A DNA stretch of 64,000 nucleotides from Rhizobium sp. 18055 (GCF_902706285.1 NZ_CACSKD010000011.1:1-64000), one strand, 5' to 3'. Positions 8,232 through 17,066 are shown, counted from the first letter of the stretch. Program-made: numbers and translations. The notes: a model not told the origin generated them from the sequence alone.

Positions 8232-10666
8232 TAGTTTCTCCCGACAGCGCGGCCGGTGTTGGCGGTGATTGGAACGGCCGAGTTCTCGGTTGACGTGCCA
8301 GTGACCGTGCCTGGACCCTCCACCTTAATGTTCACCGTTCCGCCAACCTGGACCTGCTGGTTGACCGGGCGCTGTGCTCCGGCGATTGCGGGACGATTGT
8401 TGTTCGCAGGCTGCGGGCCGGCGAGCATATCGTCCAGTGCGGCCGTGCGATCGGAGCCATCAGCTGACGACCCCGCTGCGGTGCCGTTCGGCAGCACGTC
8501 GCCGGGCTGCATCGAGCCGCCGAAGTTCATCGCGGCTTTCACCTTCTCGACGGCGCTGGCCAAAGCGTTCCATGAATTGACGACGCTCTGCGGCAGAAGG
8601 CTGCTCCAATCAATGCCGGCGTTCACCTTCTCGACCAGATCGGCGACACCGTTCACCAGGTCAGCGATGAATTTCGCCAGATCGCGAACGATCGCAGTAG
8701 CAACTTCCCACACCTTACCGGCGAACATGCCCGCAAACTTCGCGATGCCGCCAAGCTTCGCCTCGTCAAGCCCAACCAACTGCGCAAGACCTCGACCGAG
8801 CCGGATGAATCCATCTCCCGCACTCTTGATCGACGACACAGACTTCCCGAGGTTCTCACCGATCGTCCCGAGACTTGGAGCGAACCCTGAGCCGAAATCC
8901 TTCAGCGCCTGCCAGCCGATCCTGATGCCCGCCAGTGCGGCGTCGAGCGCCTTGAATGCAGCAATCTTAGCGTCATCGATCGTCAAGCCAGACAGGTCGA
9001 TGTCGAAGTTAAGAGCCTTCTTGAACCCTTCAAATAGCGGTTGAAGGTTGTTCATACCGGCTTTGATATCCTGCCATGCCGATGCGAATCCCGCGCGCAC
9101 GATCGGTGCATAGCGACTGACCATCTCGCGGCCTGCTGCAACGATGCGGCCACCGCGCTCCTTCATATCGTCGGCGAATTGGAAGAAACCAGCCTTGGCA
9201 CGCTGCCAGAGTTGCGTCAGGCGCGGCCCGTAGCTGTTCCAGTTCTTGTAAATGTACATCGCGCCGGCGGCGACAGCGGCGAGCGCCACGCCGAACGGCG
9301 AGATCAGCGCGCCAACGGCGGCAAGGCCAGCGCCGAGGATCGGCAGGATAACACCGAAAGCGCCGAGACCAGCGGCAACGAGGATGCCGGCACCTGCCCA
9401 GGCAAGGCTTGTCTTCACCAGACCACCGGTCGCGGCATCCGTCTCGCGCAGCCACTTCAACCCGTCCTGCAGATAGGCGTTAATCGACGGCATCCACGTG
9501 CCGAACGCGAGACCGACTTCCCGCCATACCTGCGTTCCGATTTCTCCGAACGTGACGAGCTGCGTATTCAGGCTCGCCATCTGGGTGGCGAAGTCGGCAT
9601 CGGACATCGCACCGGTCGCGTCCGCAACCGCCTGTTTGATCCGCTTGTATTCGTCGATGTTGCCAAGCATCGGAATGAGGAAGCCCATCACCTGCATGTC
9701 GGAGAACAAGCCGCCGAGCGCGCCGGCACCATGGATCGCTTCAAGCTGCTTGCGCACTTCCTCCAGCGCGTCGGCACCTTCGAGCCCGCTGGCCTTGGCC
9801 TTTTTCATCAGCCCTTCGATTTCCTTGCCGGAAATACCCGTGAGCTTGGAGACCTTCTGGATGACGGCCTCGATCGGGTTGATGCCCTTGGTGGCGGCGT
9901 CGAGCATGACGCCCTGAATATCGACGCCCATCTTCTGGAAGTTCTTTCGGGTCTCCGGCGCGGTGATCTTCGAAAGGAAGTTGTTCAGGTTGTTTGCCGC
10001 CTCGGCAGGATCGGCCGTGCCCTTGCGCGCGATTTCCAACATGGTCGCAAGCTGGGTCGCGGCGGTGCGGCCGGTGATACCGAGCTTGGCCATCTGGCCG
10101 GTCAAGGTCGGGAAGTATTTCGCCATGTCCTTCAGCTCGAAGGAACCTTCCTTACCGGCAACGATCAAGCCCGCGAAGGTATCGTCCAGCTCGGAGGCCG
10201 GAAGCTTTAGCGTCTGAAGCAGAGAGATGGCGACACCGGCCATGTCGTCGAAGTCGGCGTTCGCGGCCTTCGTGGCCTTGCCAATGCCCTTTAGCGAGCG
10301 ATCGACCAGCGCTTCGTCCAGGCCGGCCGCGATCATCTTGCCGGAGCCCTTGGCAATGGTGTCGGAAGTCTGGCCGACCTGAAGCGCGAGGCCCTCGTAT
10401 CGTGCCTTCAGCTCATCGACCATTTGATAAGCGGCTGATCCGCTCTTGCCAGCGGTACCGGCGATATCGAGGAGCTGCTGCTGAAACGCAGCCGCTTCTT
10501 TCATCGGAGCCATGAAGGAGATGGCTGCAATGGCGGTACCGACGACGCCGATCTTCTTGGCCATGTCGGCCACGCCCTGGAGGCTACGGCGCAGTCCGCG
10601 CAATGGCGAGGAAAGCATGTCCTTCAGGCGGACAAGAACATCCAATGCCATTGAGCGAGACGCCAT
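8231..10666 (-). CDS. Tail tape measure protein
   Basis: An 811-residue protein, the longest in the prophage, placed after the tail chaperone as in Mu (gp42). The N-terminal region is basic and helical. Residues about 85-330 match the phage tail tape measure core (Gly-Thr-Ala-Asp-Pro-Ala-Glu-Ala-Ala-Asn-Asn-Leu-Asn-Asn). Two Ala/Gly-rich hydrophobic stretches at about 410-470 could insert in the host membrane during DNA ejection. It sets tail length and is threaded through the tube. Confidence 0.92.
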   Translation of the reverse strand: MASRSMALDVLVRLKDMLSSPLRGLRRSLQGVADMAKKIGVVGTAIAAISFMAPMKEAAAFQQQLLDIAGTAGKSGSAAYQMVDELKARYEGLALQVGQTSDTIAKGSGKMIAAGLDEALVDRSLKGIGKATKAANADFDDMAGVAISLLQTLKLPASELDDTFAGLIVAGKEGSFELKDMAKYFPTLTGQMAKLGITGRTAATQLATMLEIARKGTADPAEAANNLNNFLSKITAPETRKNFQKMGVDIQGVMLDAATKGINPIEAVIQKVSKLTGISGKEIEGLMKKAKASGLEGADALEEVRKQLEAIHGAGALGGLFSDMQVMGFLIPMLGNIDEYKRIKQAVADATGAMSDADFATQMASLNTQLVTFGEIGTQVWREVGLAFGTWMPSINAYLQDGLKWLRETDAATGGLVKTSLAWAGAGILVAAGLGAFGVILPILGAGLAAVGALISPFGVALAAVAAGAMYIYKNWNSYGPRLTQLWQRAKAGFFQFADDMKERGGRIVAAGREMVSRYAPIVRAGFASAWQDIKAGMNNLQPLFEGFKKALNFDIDLSGLTIDDAKIAAFKALDAALAGIRIGWQALKDFGSGFAPSLGTIGENLGKSVSSIKSAGDGFIRLGRGLAQLVGLDEAKLGGIAKFAGMFAGKVWEVATAIVRDLAKFIADLVNGVADLVEKVNAGIDWSSLLPQSVVNSWNALASAVEKVKAAMNFGGSMQPGDVLPNGTAAGSSADGSDRTAALDDMLAGPQPANNNRPAIAGAQRPVNQQVQVGGTVNIKVEGPGTVTGTSTENSAVPITANTGRAVGRN

Positions 10667-10667
10667 T

Positions 10668-10817
10668 TCAACTCTCCAAGCTTTTGGCGAACTTGCGCCA
10701 ATCCATAATGCAGTCCCACCAGAAGATGAGTTTTTCGGCGTCGAAGCTGTCTATCTCCGACGCCGAGAGGCTTGTCCCATCAGCCAGCGCGCCGAAAATC
10801 ACGCGCCAGTTTTTGGG
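10668..10817 (-). CDS. Tail chaperone -1 frameshift extension
   Basis: The shorter chaperone gene runs through CCCAAAA (minus strand, 10817-10811) with codons CCA AAA in frame, an X-XXY-YYZ slippery heptamer. Slipping by -1 there opens 47 more codons beginning Asn-Trp-Arg-Val-Ile-Phe and ending at TGA 10670-10668, just 1 bp before the tape measure start. The extension has a double Trp and Asp-Trp-Arg-Lys. The fused product would be about 203 residues. Mu and many tailed phages make such a long chaperone before the tape measure. The product is inferred; the open frame and heptamer are seen. Confidence 0.78.
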   Translation of the reverse strand, partial: PKNWRVIFGALADGTSLSASEIDSFDAEKLIFWWDCIMDWRKFAKSLES

Positions 10818-11278
10818 CCATTGTTCAAAAAATAGTTGAGCACCCGGCCGCCACGCGTCACGTCGGACAGATCCATCTTATCGAAGAGCGCGTTCATGAT
10901 CGCCTGATTGAGGCGGGTCGTACGTGCGAACGAGGTCACGACCTGGTGCTCTTCGGTAGCTGCAGCGATCGCGCGCTGGTCAGCGCCGACGAGGCGATGA
11001 AACACCAGTTCGTTAAACACCCGTTCTTTGATCTTCCCGTCCTTCTTCGTCTTCAGCGTGACGCTGACATTGAGAGGCAAGGTGACGGAACCGTCGGCAT
11101 TGCGAATGGCATCCTTCGGCAAGGTGTCGAGCGGATTGACGTCCTCATCGATGACGTCGGAATCTATCGCCTTGCCGTCAAGCGGGACGGGACGATCGAG
11201 ATCCACGTCAGCGGCGGTGGCGACCTCGGCGTCTTCGTCGAGGTCGATCGAGATGTTCTTTGCAAGAACGTCCTTCAT
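10799..11278 (-). CDS. Tail assembly chaperone, Mu gp41-like
   Basis: A 159-residue protein in the Mu gp41 position, between tail tube and tape measure. The start at 11278 is chosen because ATGA overlaps the tube gene stop and the acidic opening (Met-Lys-Asp-Val-Leu) is protein-like, while the longer upstream frame is Arg-rich shadow sequence. It coats the tape measure during tail assembly and is absent from the virion. Its last codons carry the slippery CCCAAAA, so a second longer form is expected. Confidence 0.85.
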   Translation of the reverse strand: MKDVLAKNISIDLDEDAEVATAADVDLDRPVPLDGKAIDSDVIDEDVNPLDTLPKDAIRNADGSVTLPLNVSVTLKTKKDGKIKERVFNELVFHRLVGADQRAIAAATEEHQVVTSFARTTRLNQAIMNALFDKMDLSDVTRGGRVLNYFLNNGPKTGA

Positions 11279-11640
11279 GCCAAGATCTCCTCCGGAGCGG
11301 AGCCGGCCCACTTGAGTTCGATCTTGCCACCTTCGCCGCCCGTGATCTCGGGGATGTCGTCCACGAGGAAGGCATCGGCGATGACGAAGGTCTGGCCGGT
11401 ATCGCAAACCACCTGCAGTTCGCCTTCGCCCGGGTCCCAAAGGTTGCCCCAGCGCTGGCCGGCCTCAAGGTTGGTGGTCGCTGTGACCTCGGAGCCGATA
11501 TACTCCTGAGCGCGACCGGTCTTGCGACCGTAGTTGACGGCGTTGTTCTTGATACCGCCTGGGCGGATCTTCGCGCCCTTCTCGACCGGGATGTTGCGCC
11601 CGCGCCAGACGATATCGACGATGCCCAAAGTCTGAGCCAT
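11275..11640 (-). CDS. Tail tube protein, Mu gpM-like
   Basis: A 121-residue protein of the Mu gpM tube family, which polymerises to form the inner tail tube. It contains the conserved Gly-Gly-Ile-Lys-Asn (about 28-32) and Glu-Val-Thr-Ala-Thr (about 51-55) segments, and a C-terminal Ile-Glu-Leu-Lys-Trp-Ala-Gly. It lies right after the sheath gene, as in Mu. Length is normal. Confidence 0.9.
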   Translation of the reverse strand: MAQTLGIVDIVWRGRNIPVEKGAKIRPGGIKNNAVNYGRKTGRAQEYIGSEVTATTNLEAGQRWGNLWDPGEGELQVVCDTGQTFVIADAFLVDDIPEITGGEGGKIELKWAGSAPEEILA

Positions 11641-11656
11641 GTTTTAAGATCCTTCC

Positions 11657-13144
11657 TTAGACCTGAAATTCAAGGGAGCCGGCGAGAACCATCAGGTTGC
11701 CGACGATGCGGACCTGCTGACGGCTTTCGAGGCGGTTCTTGTCGTCGGTGGAGCGCTGGAAGACGCTTTCCTTGACGGTGCGGTTGACGTCCTCGATCCA
11801 CACCTTCTCGCCATAGAGCCTGCAGCGCCCGCCCCACGAGGCGTGCACGCGGCGTGGCGTGACGACAGCGCTGCCGGCGTCTTCGTCACTGTCGAAGCGG
11901 CTGGCAAAGGCTGCCTCGCTTTCGTCATCGACCAGCTTCGAGCGCGGGTACTGAAGCGCCATGTAGCCGGACCAGTCGTAGCGGATGCGTGACAGCGTCT
12001 TCGGCGTCATGATGTCCAGCCAGGCGCGATCCGCAACACCGAGGTTCGACATCTTGTAGGTCGTGATCAGGCGGGAGATCATCGTCGAGCCATCCGGCAG
12101 ATGGTCGAAGGTGGAGATCCCCTTGTTCAGAAGAAGGTTCTGTTCCTCCTCGGTGAACTGGTCGGCAGCACGCGGCGCTTCGACGCCGGGAACGAGCAGC
12201 GATCGCAACTGACGAGCAGGATCGTTCGTAAGCTGGAAGGTGGCGATCCCCATGACCGAGGCGGCGAGCACCCACGGGCTGGTCGGCGAGTTCTTCAGGC
12301 CCATCGCCGAGAGATATGGCGAGTTCGTCAGCATCCCGAATGTGCTGAGTTGGCCATATGTGCCGCGCATGGCGATGAAGCCATGGACATCGAGCTTGGC
12401 TGTCGCGACGTAGCGGACTCGGAGCCACTCGGCGAAGATGGTCAGGTTGGTGACGTCATTCCAAGGATGCATGACGTCGGTGAACCAGGTGTTGGCGAGC
12501 GCATCGAGGACTGGCTGAATGTCCGGATTGCCAGCGCCGTTCGCCATGGCGACGACCGTGATTGTGAGGCCGTTCGGAACCGGCTGCGCATCGATGTCAA
12601 CACGCAGGTCAATGCCATTGCCGACCTCGCCGCCGTTGCGGGCGGTGCAGGTGACGACGCCGGCGGCGGCCGCAGCGGTGACGACGTTGTCGGTATCGGC
12701 GGCGATCGCGGCAACCAGTGCGGCTGCAAGGATCGTCGGCGTGTCGGTCGGCTTGGCCGTGATCCGGATTGCCTGACCGCCGATCTTGAACCGGAGAACC
12801 GTGGCGCTGGGAACCGCCCCTGCGAACGTGATGGTGCCGGATGCCTTGACCGCACCGGCCGCGTCGGCCGCGCCGATGACGAAAAGCGGCGTCGTCTTGT
12901 TGGCGTAACGGTAGGCTTTAACCGCTTCAGCGCCGATCGAGCCGAGACCAAACAGCGCGATCGCTTCGTCGGCGTTGGTGATTTCGACAATCTGGCCGGC
13001 CGCGATCGTGCCGCTGGCGAGCTTCTGACCGGCGATCAGCGCCTGGGTCGGATAGGGAAGCACGCCCATGCTGGCGTAGTTCGGCCTGATTTCGAGGAAG
13101 GTGGCCGGCTCAAGCCAGTCGTAGGGGATCTCGTTGAAGTCCAT
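11657..13144 (-). CDS. Contractile tail sheath protein, Mu gpL-like
   Basis: A 495-residue sheath subunit of a contractile tail. The N-terminus (Phe-Asn-Glu-Ile-Pro, then Arg-Pro-Asn-Tyr-Ala at about 22-26) and the C-terminal conserved domain (Arg-Ile-Arg-Tyr-Asp-Trp, later Gln-Val-Arg-Ile-Val-Gly-Asn) fit the family. The middle is an Ala/Val/Thr-rich protruding domain. Its presence makes this a myovirus-type particle. Confidence 0.93.
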   Translation of the reverse strand: MDFNEIPYDWLEPATFLEIRPNYASMGVLPYPTQALIAGQKLASGTIAAGQIVEITNADEAIALFGLGSIGAEAVKAYRYANKTTPLFVIGAADAAGAVKASGTITFAGAVPSATVLRFKIGGQAIRITAKPTDTPTILAAALVAAIAADTDNVVTAAAAAGVVTCTARNGGEVGNGIDLRVDIDAQPVPNGLTITVVAMANGAGNPDIQPVLDALANTWFTDVMHPWNDVTNLTIFAEWLRVRYVATAKLDVHGFIAMRGTYGQLSTFGMLTNSPYLSAMGLKNSPTSPWVLAASVMGIATFQLTNDPARQLRSLLVPGVEAPRAADQFTEEEQNLLLNKGISTFDHLPDGSTMISRLITTYKMSNLGVADRAWLDIMTPKTLSRIRYDWSGYMALQYPRSKLVDDESEAAFASRFDSDEDAGSAVVTPRRVHASWGGRCRLYGEKVWIEDVNRTVKESVFQRSTDDKNRLESRQQVRIVGNLMVLAGSLEFQV

Positions 13145-13147
13145 GGC

Positions 13148-13366
13148 TTAGTTGTCTCCTTTGGGCTTGCGCGTAGTTTTCGGGGCTTCGGCTTCCGGCT
13201 CGGCGGCTTCGACTTCGGCCGGCGCGTCGGCTTCGATCAGATCGCCATCAGCGATGCGACGGCGCACGAACAGCGAGTTCGGCGCTTCCATGCCATCGAC
13301 CGGCCACGGCGTGCCGTCCTCCTGGTCAACGGTGCGGCCCTCGGCCGGCTTCAAGAATTGCGACAT
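13148..13366 (-). CDS. Small tail protein, Mu gp38-like (DUF2635)
   Basis: A 72-residue protein beginning Met-Ser-Gln-Phe-Leu-Lys-Pro-Ala, the DUF2635 signature, with Arg-Thr-Val-Asp-Gln-Glu-Asp next. The longer upstream frame is discarded because it is the shadow of the gp37 gene. The C-terminal half is Glu/Ala-rich and then Lys-rich. It sits between gp37 and the sheath gene as in Mu; its role in the tail is not known. Confidence 0.82.
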   Translation of the reverse strand: MSQFLKPAEGRTVDQEDGTPWPVDGMEAPNSLFVRRRIADGDLIEADAPAEVEAAEPEAEAPKTTRKPKGDN

Positions 13367-13373
13367 GCGGGTG

Positions 13374-13961
13374 TTACTCCTCGGTGGTCGGAACGGGGAT
13401 GGTCTCGGTGACGGTGTCGCTGTCCGGATCGTCGGACACGGCCCAGGTGATGCCAAAGGCGAGGAAGTCTTCGAGCGTCTTCAGCTCCAGGCCAGCGACG
13501 CTGGCCGAGAAGGTGACGTCGAAATCGACCTGGGCGATGACGATATCGTCGTCGCTCCAACCGTCAGCGATGATGCTGTTGGCAAGCGTCACGCTGGCGT
13601 AACCAACGCCGGGAATCTCCGCACCCTGCAGGAGTGCCACCGATACGTCGATCATCGCGTCCAGGCCGAGGCCGCGCGTGTCGCCTTTGAAGCGGGCTTC
13701 AAGCGTGCTCGAAGCCTTGTAAACGATGATAAGCCGCCACAGCATCTTGCCCTTCAGGATGCGACCGCTCGCCGTGTCCGGACGCATGCCTGTCCAGGCG
13801 AGACCGATAAAGGGCGAGAACTTCGTGATGCGCTCGAATTCCTTGATGGTCATGGTCTGCGGAACACGCTCGATGGTGAACGTCTTGGCCGGGAAAGCCA
13901 GCCGCAGGCGGTCAATGATCGCCGGTTCCATGTTGCGGATCGGTGCGCGCGCCAGTTCCAT
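13374..13961 (-). CDS. Mu gp37-like protein (DUF1834)
   Basis: A 195-residue protein of the DUF1834/gp37 family, found between the gp36 and gp38 genes in Mu-like phages and thought to act at the head-tail joint or tail terminator. The segment Ile-Asp-Arg-Leu-Arg-Leu-Ala-Phe-Pro (about 16-24) and the central Trp-Arg-Leu-Ile-Ile-Val-Tyr are recognisable. Its start overlaps nothing upstream beyond one base with gp36. Confidence 0.82.
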   Translation of the reverse strand: MELARAPIRNMEPAIIDRLRLAFPAKTFTIERVPQTMTIKEFERITKFSPFIGLAWTGMRPDTASGRILKGKMLWRLIIVYKASSTLEARFKGDTRGLGLDAMIDVSVALLQGAEIPGVGYASVTLANSIIADGWSDDDIVIAQVDFDVTFSASVAGLELKTLEDFLAFGITWAVSDDPDSDTVTETIPVPTTEE

Positions 13962-14395
13962 CAGAAGCCCTTCAGGCTGTCATAGGACATGATGCGCGGC
14001 CGGTCTGACATGCGGGGCCCGGAGCCAACGGCGGCACCGGCCGGAGCTGCGGCGGGCACGTCGAGATTGATCAGTTCCTTGGCGATGTTCTCAAGCCAGG
14101 TGACAACATCCTTGCGACCCTTGCTCATCTCTTCGCTCGGGTCGGTATGCTCGCCCTGGGCCAGATCGTAGCGAGCGATAATGCAGGTGGCGCGGACGAT
14201 CTCATCGGGCGGTGTTGCGATCGGCACGAGGTAGCGCCCACGGATGTAACCGTTGACCAGCGATGTCGCGTCGGCGATCGCCGTCAGCACCTTCTCGTCA
14301 TCGACGGTCTCGGCTGTGCGGTCTTCCGGGCGCGAAAGACGAATGATCTGCGTCAAGCCAAAGCGAGCGATCATGTCGGAAACGGTTGCGTACAT
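13961..14395 (-). CDS. Mu gp36-like protein (DUF1320)
   Basis: A 144-residue DUF1320 protein: Met-Tyr-Ala-Thr-Val-Ser-Asp-Met-Ile-Ala-Arg-Phe-Gly is the typical opening, with Ile-Arg-Gly-Arg-Tyr at about 51-55 and a conserved helix Ala-Arg-Tyr-Asp-Leu. It corresponds to Mu gene J, a head completion or connector protein linking head and tail. It overlaps the upstream small membrane gene by one base. Confidence 0.88.
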   Translation of the reverse strand: MYATVSDMIARFGLTQIIRLSRPEDRTAETVDDEKVLTAIADATSLVNGYIRGRYLVPIATPPDEIVRATCIIARYDLAQGEHTDPSEEMSKGRKDVVTWLENIAKELINLDVPAAAPAGAAVGSGPRMSDRPRIMSYDSLKGF

Positions 14396-14598
14396 CAGCT
14401 GATCTTCCGCGCGAAATAGAGGTGAACAATCCAGCCCGTGAGGCCGCTGGTGATGACGACGATGGCAAGCGCTGCGTGAAGCGGAATCCAGACGAAGCAG
14501 TAGACGACCAGCAGCACCAACATGGCGACGACTGCGCCGAACGCGCTGCCGACCAGAAAAGCGAGGATGAGGAGAAACTCTGCGAGGCCGTCGAACAT
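14395..14598 (-). CDS. Small two-helix membrane protein, unknown
   Basis: A 67-residue protein with two hydrophobic segments (about 5-37 and 42-58), Asp near the N-terminus and a basic C-terminus (Ala-Arg-Lys). It is not recognised as a family member. It sits between head and tail genes, where Mu has no membrane protein. A holin-type or superinfection role can be imagined, but a better holin candidate lies at 25474. The ribosome site is weak; the one-base overlap with gp36 supports it being translated. Confidence 0.55.
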   Translation of the reverse strand: MFDGLAEFLLILAFLVGSAFGAVVAMLVLLVVYCFVWIPLHAALAIVVITSGLTGWIVHLYFARKIS

Positions 14599-14674
14599 TG
14601 GTGAGATCCGGAAGGGTTGAGAGTGAGGCCGGCTATGAAGCCAGCCTCGAAGTCAGGTCTGCGGTAAAGGCGGC

Positions 14675-14989
14675 TTAGCAACGCCGTCGCAGGTCGATGA
14701 AGTTGAGGCCGTTGGTCGCGTAGCTCTCTGCATATTCCGGCTTCAGCGGTTCGAAGCCGGTCGAGGCAGTGACGGACAGGGGCGCATCCTGGTCGATGCG
14801 TGCCAGCTCGGCGGCTGGCAGCATGTCGTGAACGACAATCGCGAAGTCCATCGGGTGATGAGCGATCGCGTAGAAGCCGGCATCGAGCGGCAGAACGTCC
14901 GCCGACGCAGGCATCTGGGAGGCCAGCAGCACACTCGCGATCAGAGCAAGGCTGCCGAGGCAAATACTTCGAATGCTGTAGAGACGCAT
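14675..14989 (-). CDS. Small exported protein, unknown
   Basis: A 104-residue protein with a clear signal peptide: Arg-rich start, hydrophobic core (about 9-25), and Ala-Ser-Ala before Asp-Val as a likely cleavage site at about residue 30. AAGGA stands at good spacing before ATG 14989. The mature part is acidic with one Cys at the end. No family was recognised. An exported product inside the morphogenesis block is unusual for a Mu-like phage. Confidence 0.6.
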   Translation of the reverse strand: MRLYSIRSICLGSLALIASVLLASQMPASADVLPLDAGFYAIAHHPMDFAIVVHDMLPAAELARIDQDAPLSVTASTGFEPLKPEYAESYATNGLNFIDLRRRC

Positions 14990-15187
14990 TTCAGTCCTTT
15001 CGGGGTTGCAGGCTTCAGTCTTGCCGCTGTTTCCGCCGGCGCATTACTGCGTCCTGGTCCGGTCGGGAGGCTTCGGGGCTGCGGCCCTGTCAGACAGGAC
15101 ATGACCCACTCGCGGCGCTCCCCGCTTGGATGGTTGCCGTGGCGGCGGAGCCGGATTGCCCCGCCGCCCGGTTGTGGTCCGCCGGGG

Positions 15188-15640
15188 TTATTTCTTGGGC
15201 GTTGCCTTTTCGGCCGCATCGAGCTTCGTCTGCAGCTCGGCATTCGCGGCGTCGGCGGCCGTCAGTTTTGCCTGCAGCTCGGCGACAGAGGCTTCGGCGC
15301 TGGCGTGCTTCTTGCCGATGGCATCGAGCGCGGTTTCCTGTTCGCCCTTCAGTTTGGCGACCTTGTCATCGACGGCCTTCTTGAAGCTCTTCTCCAGGGC
15401 GACCGTCTTGAGCCCGACCTGCCGGACAACTTCGGCCTCAAGCTTCAGATTGAAGTCGTCGGCCGACAGGGTGTTTTCGACCGCCTCATCGGCTTCACGG
15501 ACGGTGAAGGCCGGGTCAGCGCGAAAAGCGCTCAATTGCGTTTCGGTCCAAAAGCCGGGTTCGTAGAACGCGCTGGCCGCGTGCTCGATGCCGTTGCGGC
15601 GCATGCCGGGCGAACTGCAGATGATCTGGATTTTCGTCAT
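15188..15640 (-). CDS. Mu gp35 / HI1506-like protein
   Basis: A 150-residue protein immediately after the capsid gene in transcription order. Residues 1-55 resemble the HI1506/gp35 family (Ile-Ile-Cys-Ser-Ser, Arg-Arg-Asn-Gly, Phe-Trp-Thr-Glu-Thr-Gln-Leu). The C-terminal half (about 85-145) is a long Ala/Glu/Lys coiled coil, longer than the short Mu protein. It ends in a Lys-rich tail. Function is unknown; a head-associated role is suggested by location. Confidence 0.65.
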   Translation of the reverse strand: MTKIQIICSSPGMRRNGIEHAASAFYEPGFWTETQLSAFRADPAFTVREADEAVENTLSADDFNLKLEAEVVRQVGLKTVALEKSFKKAVDDKVAKLKGEQETALDAIGKKHASAEASVAELQAKLTAADAANAELQTKLDAAEKATPKK

Positions 15641-15764
15641 CGTTCCTTTTCCTTCGGGTTTCGAAAAAGAGGTCGCCGATATCGGCCGCTTTTCAGAAAC
15701 CCGCCGCCGGTCTGGGAGGACACCGGCGACGGAACTGGCGGGAGGAGATCTCGCCAGCGGAGGA

Positions 15765-16658
15765 TTAGCCGAGGTACGGAATGACCAGGACTTCGGCTGT
15801 CTTTGCCCAGACGTTGCTGTCGCCGCCGTTCACCAGTTCGGCGTTGAGGAGCTGGCGAGCGACACCTTCAAGCGCCGGCGGCACGCAAAGCTTGGTCGGC
15901 CGAATGTTGATGATCTCGCCGCTGCGCTTGCGGATCGACTGCATGGCAGTACGCGCCAAGGCGTAGTTCGCCGCGTTGAGCGTCGCTTTGGACTTGTAGG
16001 CGAGCTGCCACAGGCCGAGGCCGGCGTTGCATCGACCATCGACGCCCCAGACGAACTTGCCCTGGTAGAAGACGTTTGGATCGTCAGGGTTCTGCATCGC
16101 CGTCAGCACGAACTTCTTCCGGCTCTGGAAGACGAACGGCTTCATCGCTTGGGTATCGTCGATCAGGTACCAGGCAGGACCTGCACCATCGGTGAAGTTC
16201 ACGACAGAAGACGCGCCGCCGTTCTCATCATAGCCCGGATGGTCAGTGTCGAAGAAATACTGGCCGTCGTAGCACTTGATGGTCTCGGCTTTCTTCATCA
16301 GCGGGAACACGAGCTGGTCGGGAAACTCGGCCGCGTCCTGGCCGATCTGGCTGGCGACCGGGCTGAAGATGCCGATCTGATCGTCCTCAATCTGGCTACG
16401 CTTGATCGAGACCGTCTTCTCGAACTCGCGGTTCCGGATGATGTAGGTCTGGGCCGACAGGTCGTGGACGATACGATCGCCGATCCATTCGCGCATGCCC
16501 GGCAGATCGTCGAGACGCGGGTATTCATTCATGGCGGTGGTCGAAGGAACCGTCATCGCGACGGACGTATAGAAGGTCTGCACCGACGAGAACCGCATGT
16601 TGTAGGCGGTCGAAAGGCCGGTGTAGATGCCCCGAAGGGTATTTGAATTGATGTCCAA
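15765..16658 (-). CDS. Major capsid protein, Mu gpT-like
   Basis: A 297-residue HK97-fold head subunit of the Mu gpT family. It opens Met-Asp-Ile-Asn-Ser-Asn-Thr-Leu, with Gly-Leu-Ser-Thr-Ala-Tyr (about 13-18) and Thr-Val-Ser-Ile-Lys-Arg (about 81-86) as family marks. Trp-Tyr-Leu-Ile-Asp-Asp-Thr is present in the middle. Length is normal. It follows the protease and a small decoration-like gene. Confidence 0.92.
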   Translation of the reverse strand: MDINSNTLRGIYTGLSTAYNMRFSSVQTFYTSVAMTVPSTTAMNEYPRLDDLPGMREWIGDRIVHDLSAQTYIIRNREFEKTVSIKRSQIEDDQIGIFSPVASQIGQDAAEFPDQLVFPLMKKAETIKCYDGQYFFDTDHPGYDENGGASSVVNFTDGAGPAWYLIDDTQAMKPFVFQSRKKFVLTAMQNPDDPNVFYQGKFVWGVDGRCNAGLGLWQLAYKSKATLNAANYALARTAMQSIRKRSGEIINIRPTKLCVPPALEGVARQLLNAELVNGGDSNVWAKTAEVLVIPYLG

Positions 16659-16668
16659 CGGTCGCTCC

Positions 16669-17064
16669 TTAGAGAGTTTTGAGCCAGACGCCGTCAGCGT
16701 CGATGGCGTCGATGGTGCCGATCTGAAGCAGCGCGCCGGCCGTCAGGGTGAAGGTGTCGTCGGCGCTGGCGTAGACAGCAGCGCCGATGTTGGCGACGGT
16801 TGAGCCGGCGAGCGTGATGATGCGCACGTCCTTCTCGACCTTGACGTACTGGTCGCCGGTCGCGCCGCCCGTGTTGTCGATGCGCTCCTCGGCAAAGCCC
16901 ATGAGCTTCACGGCGCTAGCGTGGCCAGCCGGGACCGCCTCCTTGTTGGCTGTGATACCGACAGCAGCGCCGCCGAAGATCACGATATTGGTCAGGACGG
17001 GGTAACCGTAAGCGCGCGTGTGACCCGGCTTCTTCTTCGCGCGGATATCGTTGCTAGCTGCCAT
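16669..17064 (-). CDS. Probable head decoration protein (DUF2190-like)
   Basis: A 131-residue protein between protease and major capsid genes. The pattern of short beta strands with Ile-Thr-Leu-Ala-Gly-Ser, Gly-Ala-Ala-Val-Tyr-Ala-Ser-Ala-Asp-Asp-Thr-Phe and Gln-Ile-Gly-Thr-Ile resembles DUF2190 or related head-stabilising proteins that trimerise on capsid surfaces. The stop lies 10 bp before the capsid start. The family call is by resemblance and position. Confidence 0.65.
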   Translation of the reverse strand: MAASNDIRAKKKPGHTRAYGYPVLTNIVIFGGAAVGITANKEAVPAGHASAVKLMGFAEERIDNTGGATGDQYVKVEKDVRIITLAGSTVANIGAAVYASADDTFTLTAGALLQIGTIDAIDADGVWLKTL

Positions 17065-17066
17065 GA

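Noticed and set aside
9041..10210. 389-codon open frame opposite the tape measure gene
   Set aside because: Shadow frame; composition is not protein-like and it lacks a ribosome site.
14941..15243. 100-codon minus-strand open frame between the exported protein and gp35-like genes
   Set aside because: Pro/Arg-rich, overlaps both real genes and lacks a good start.
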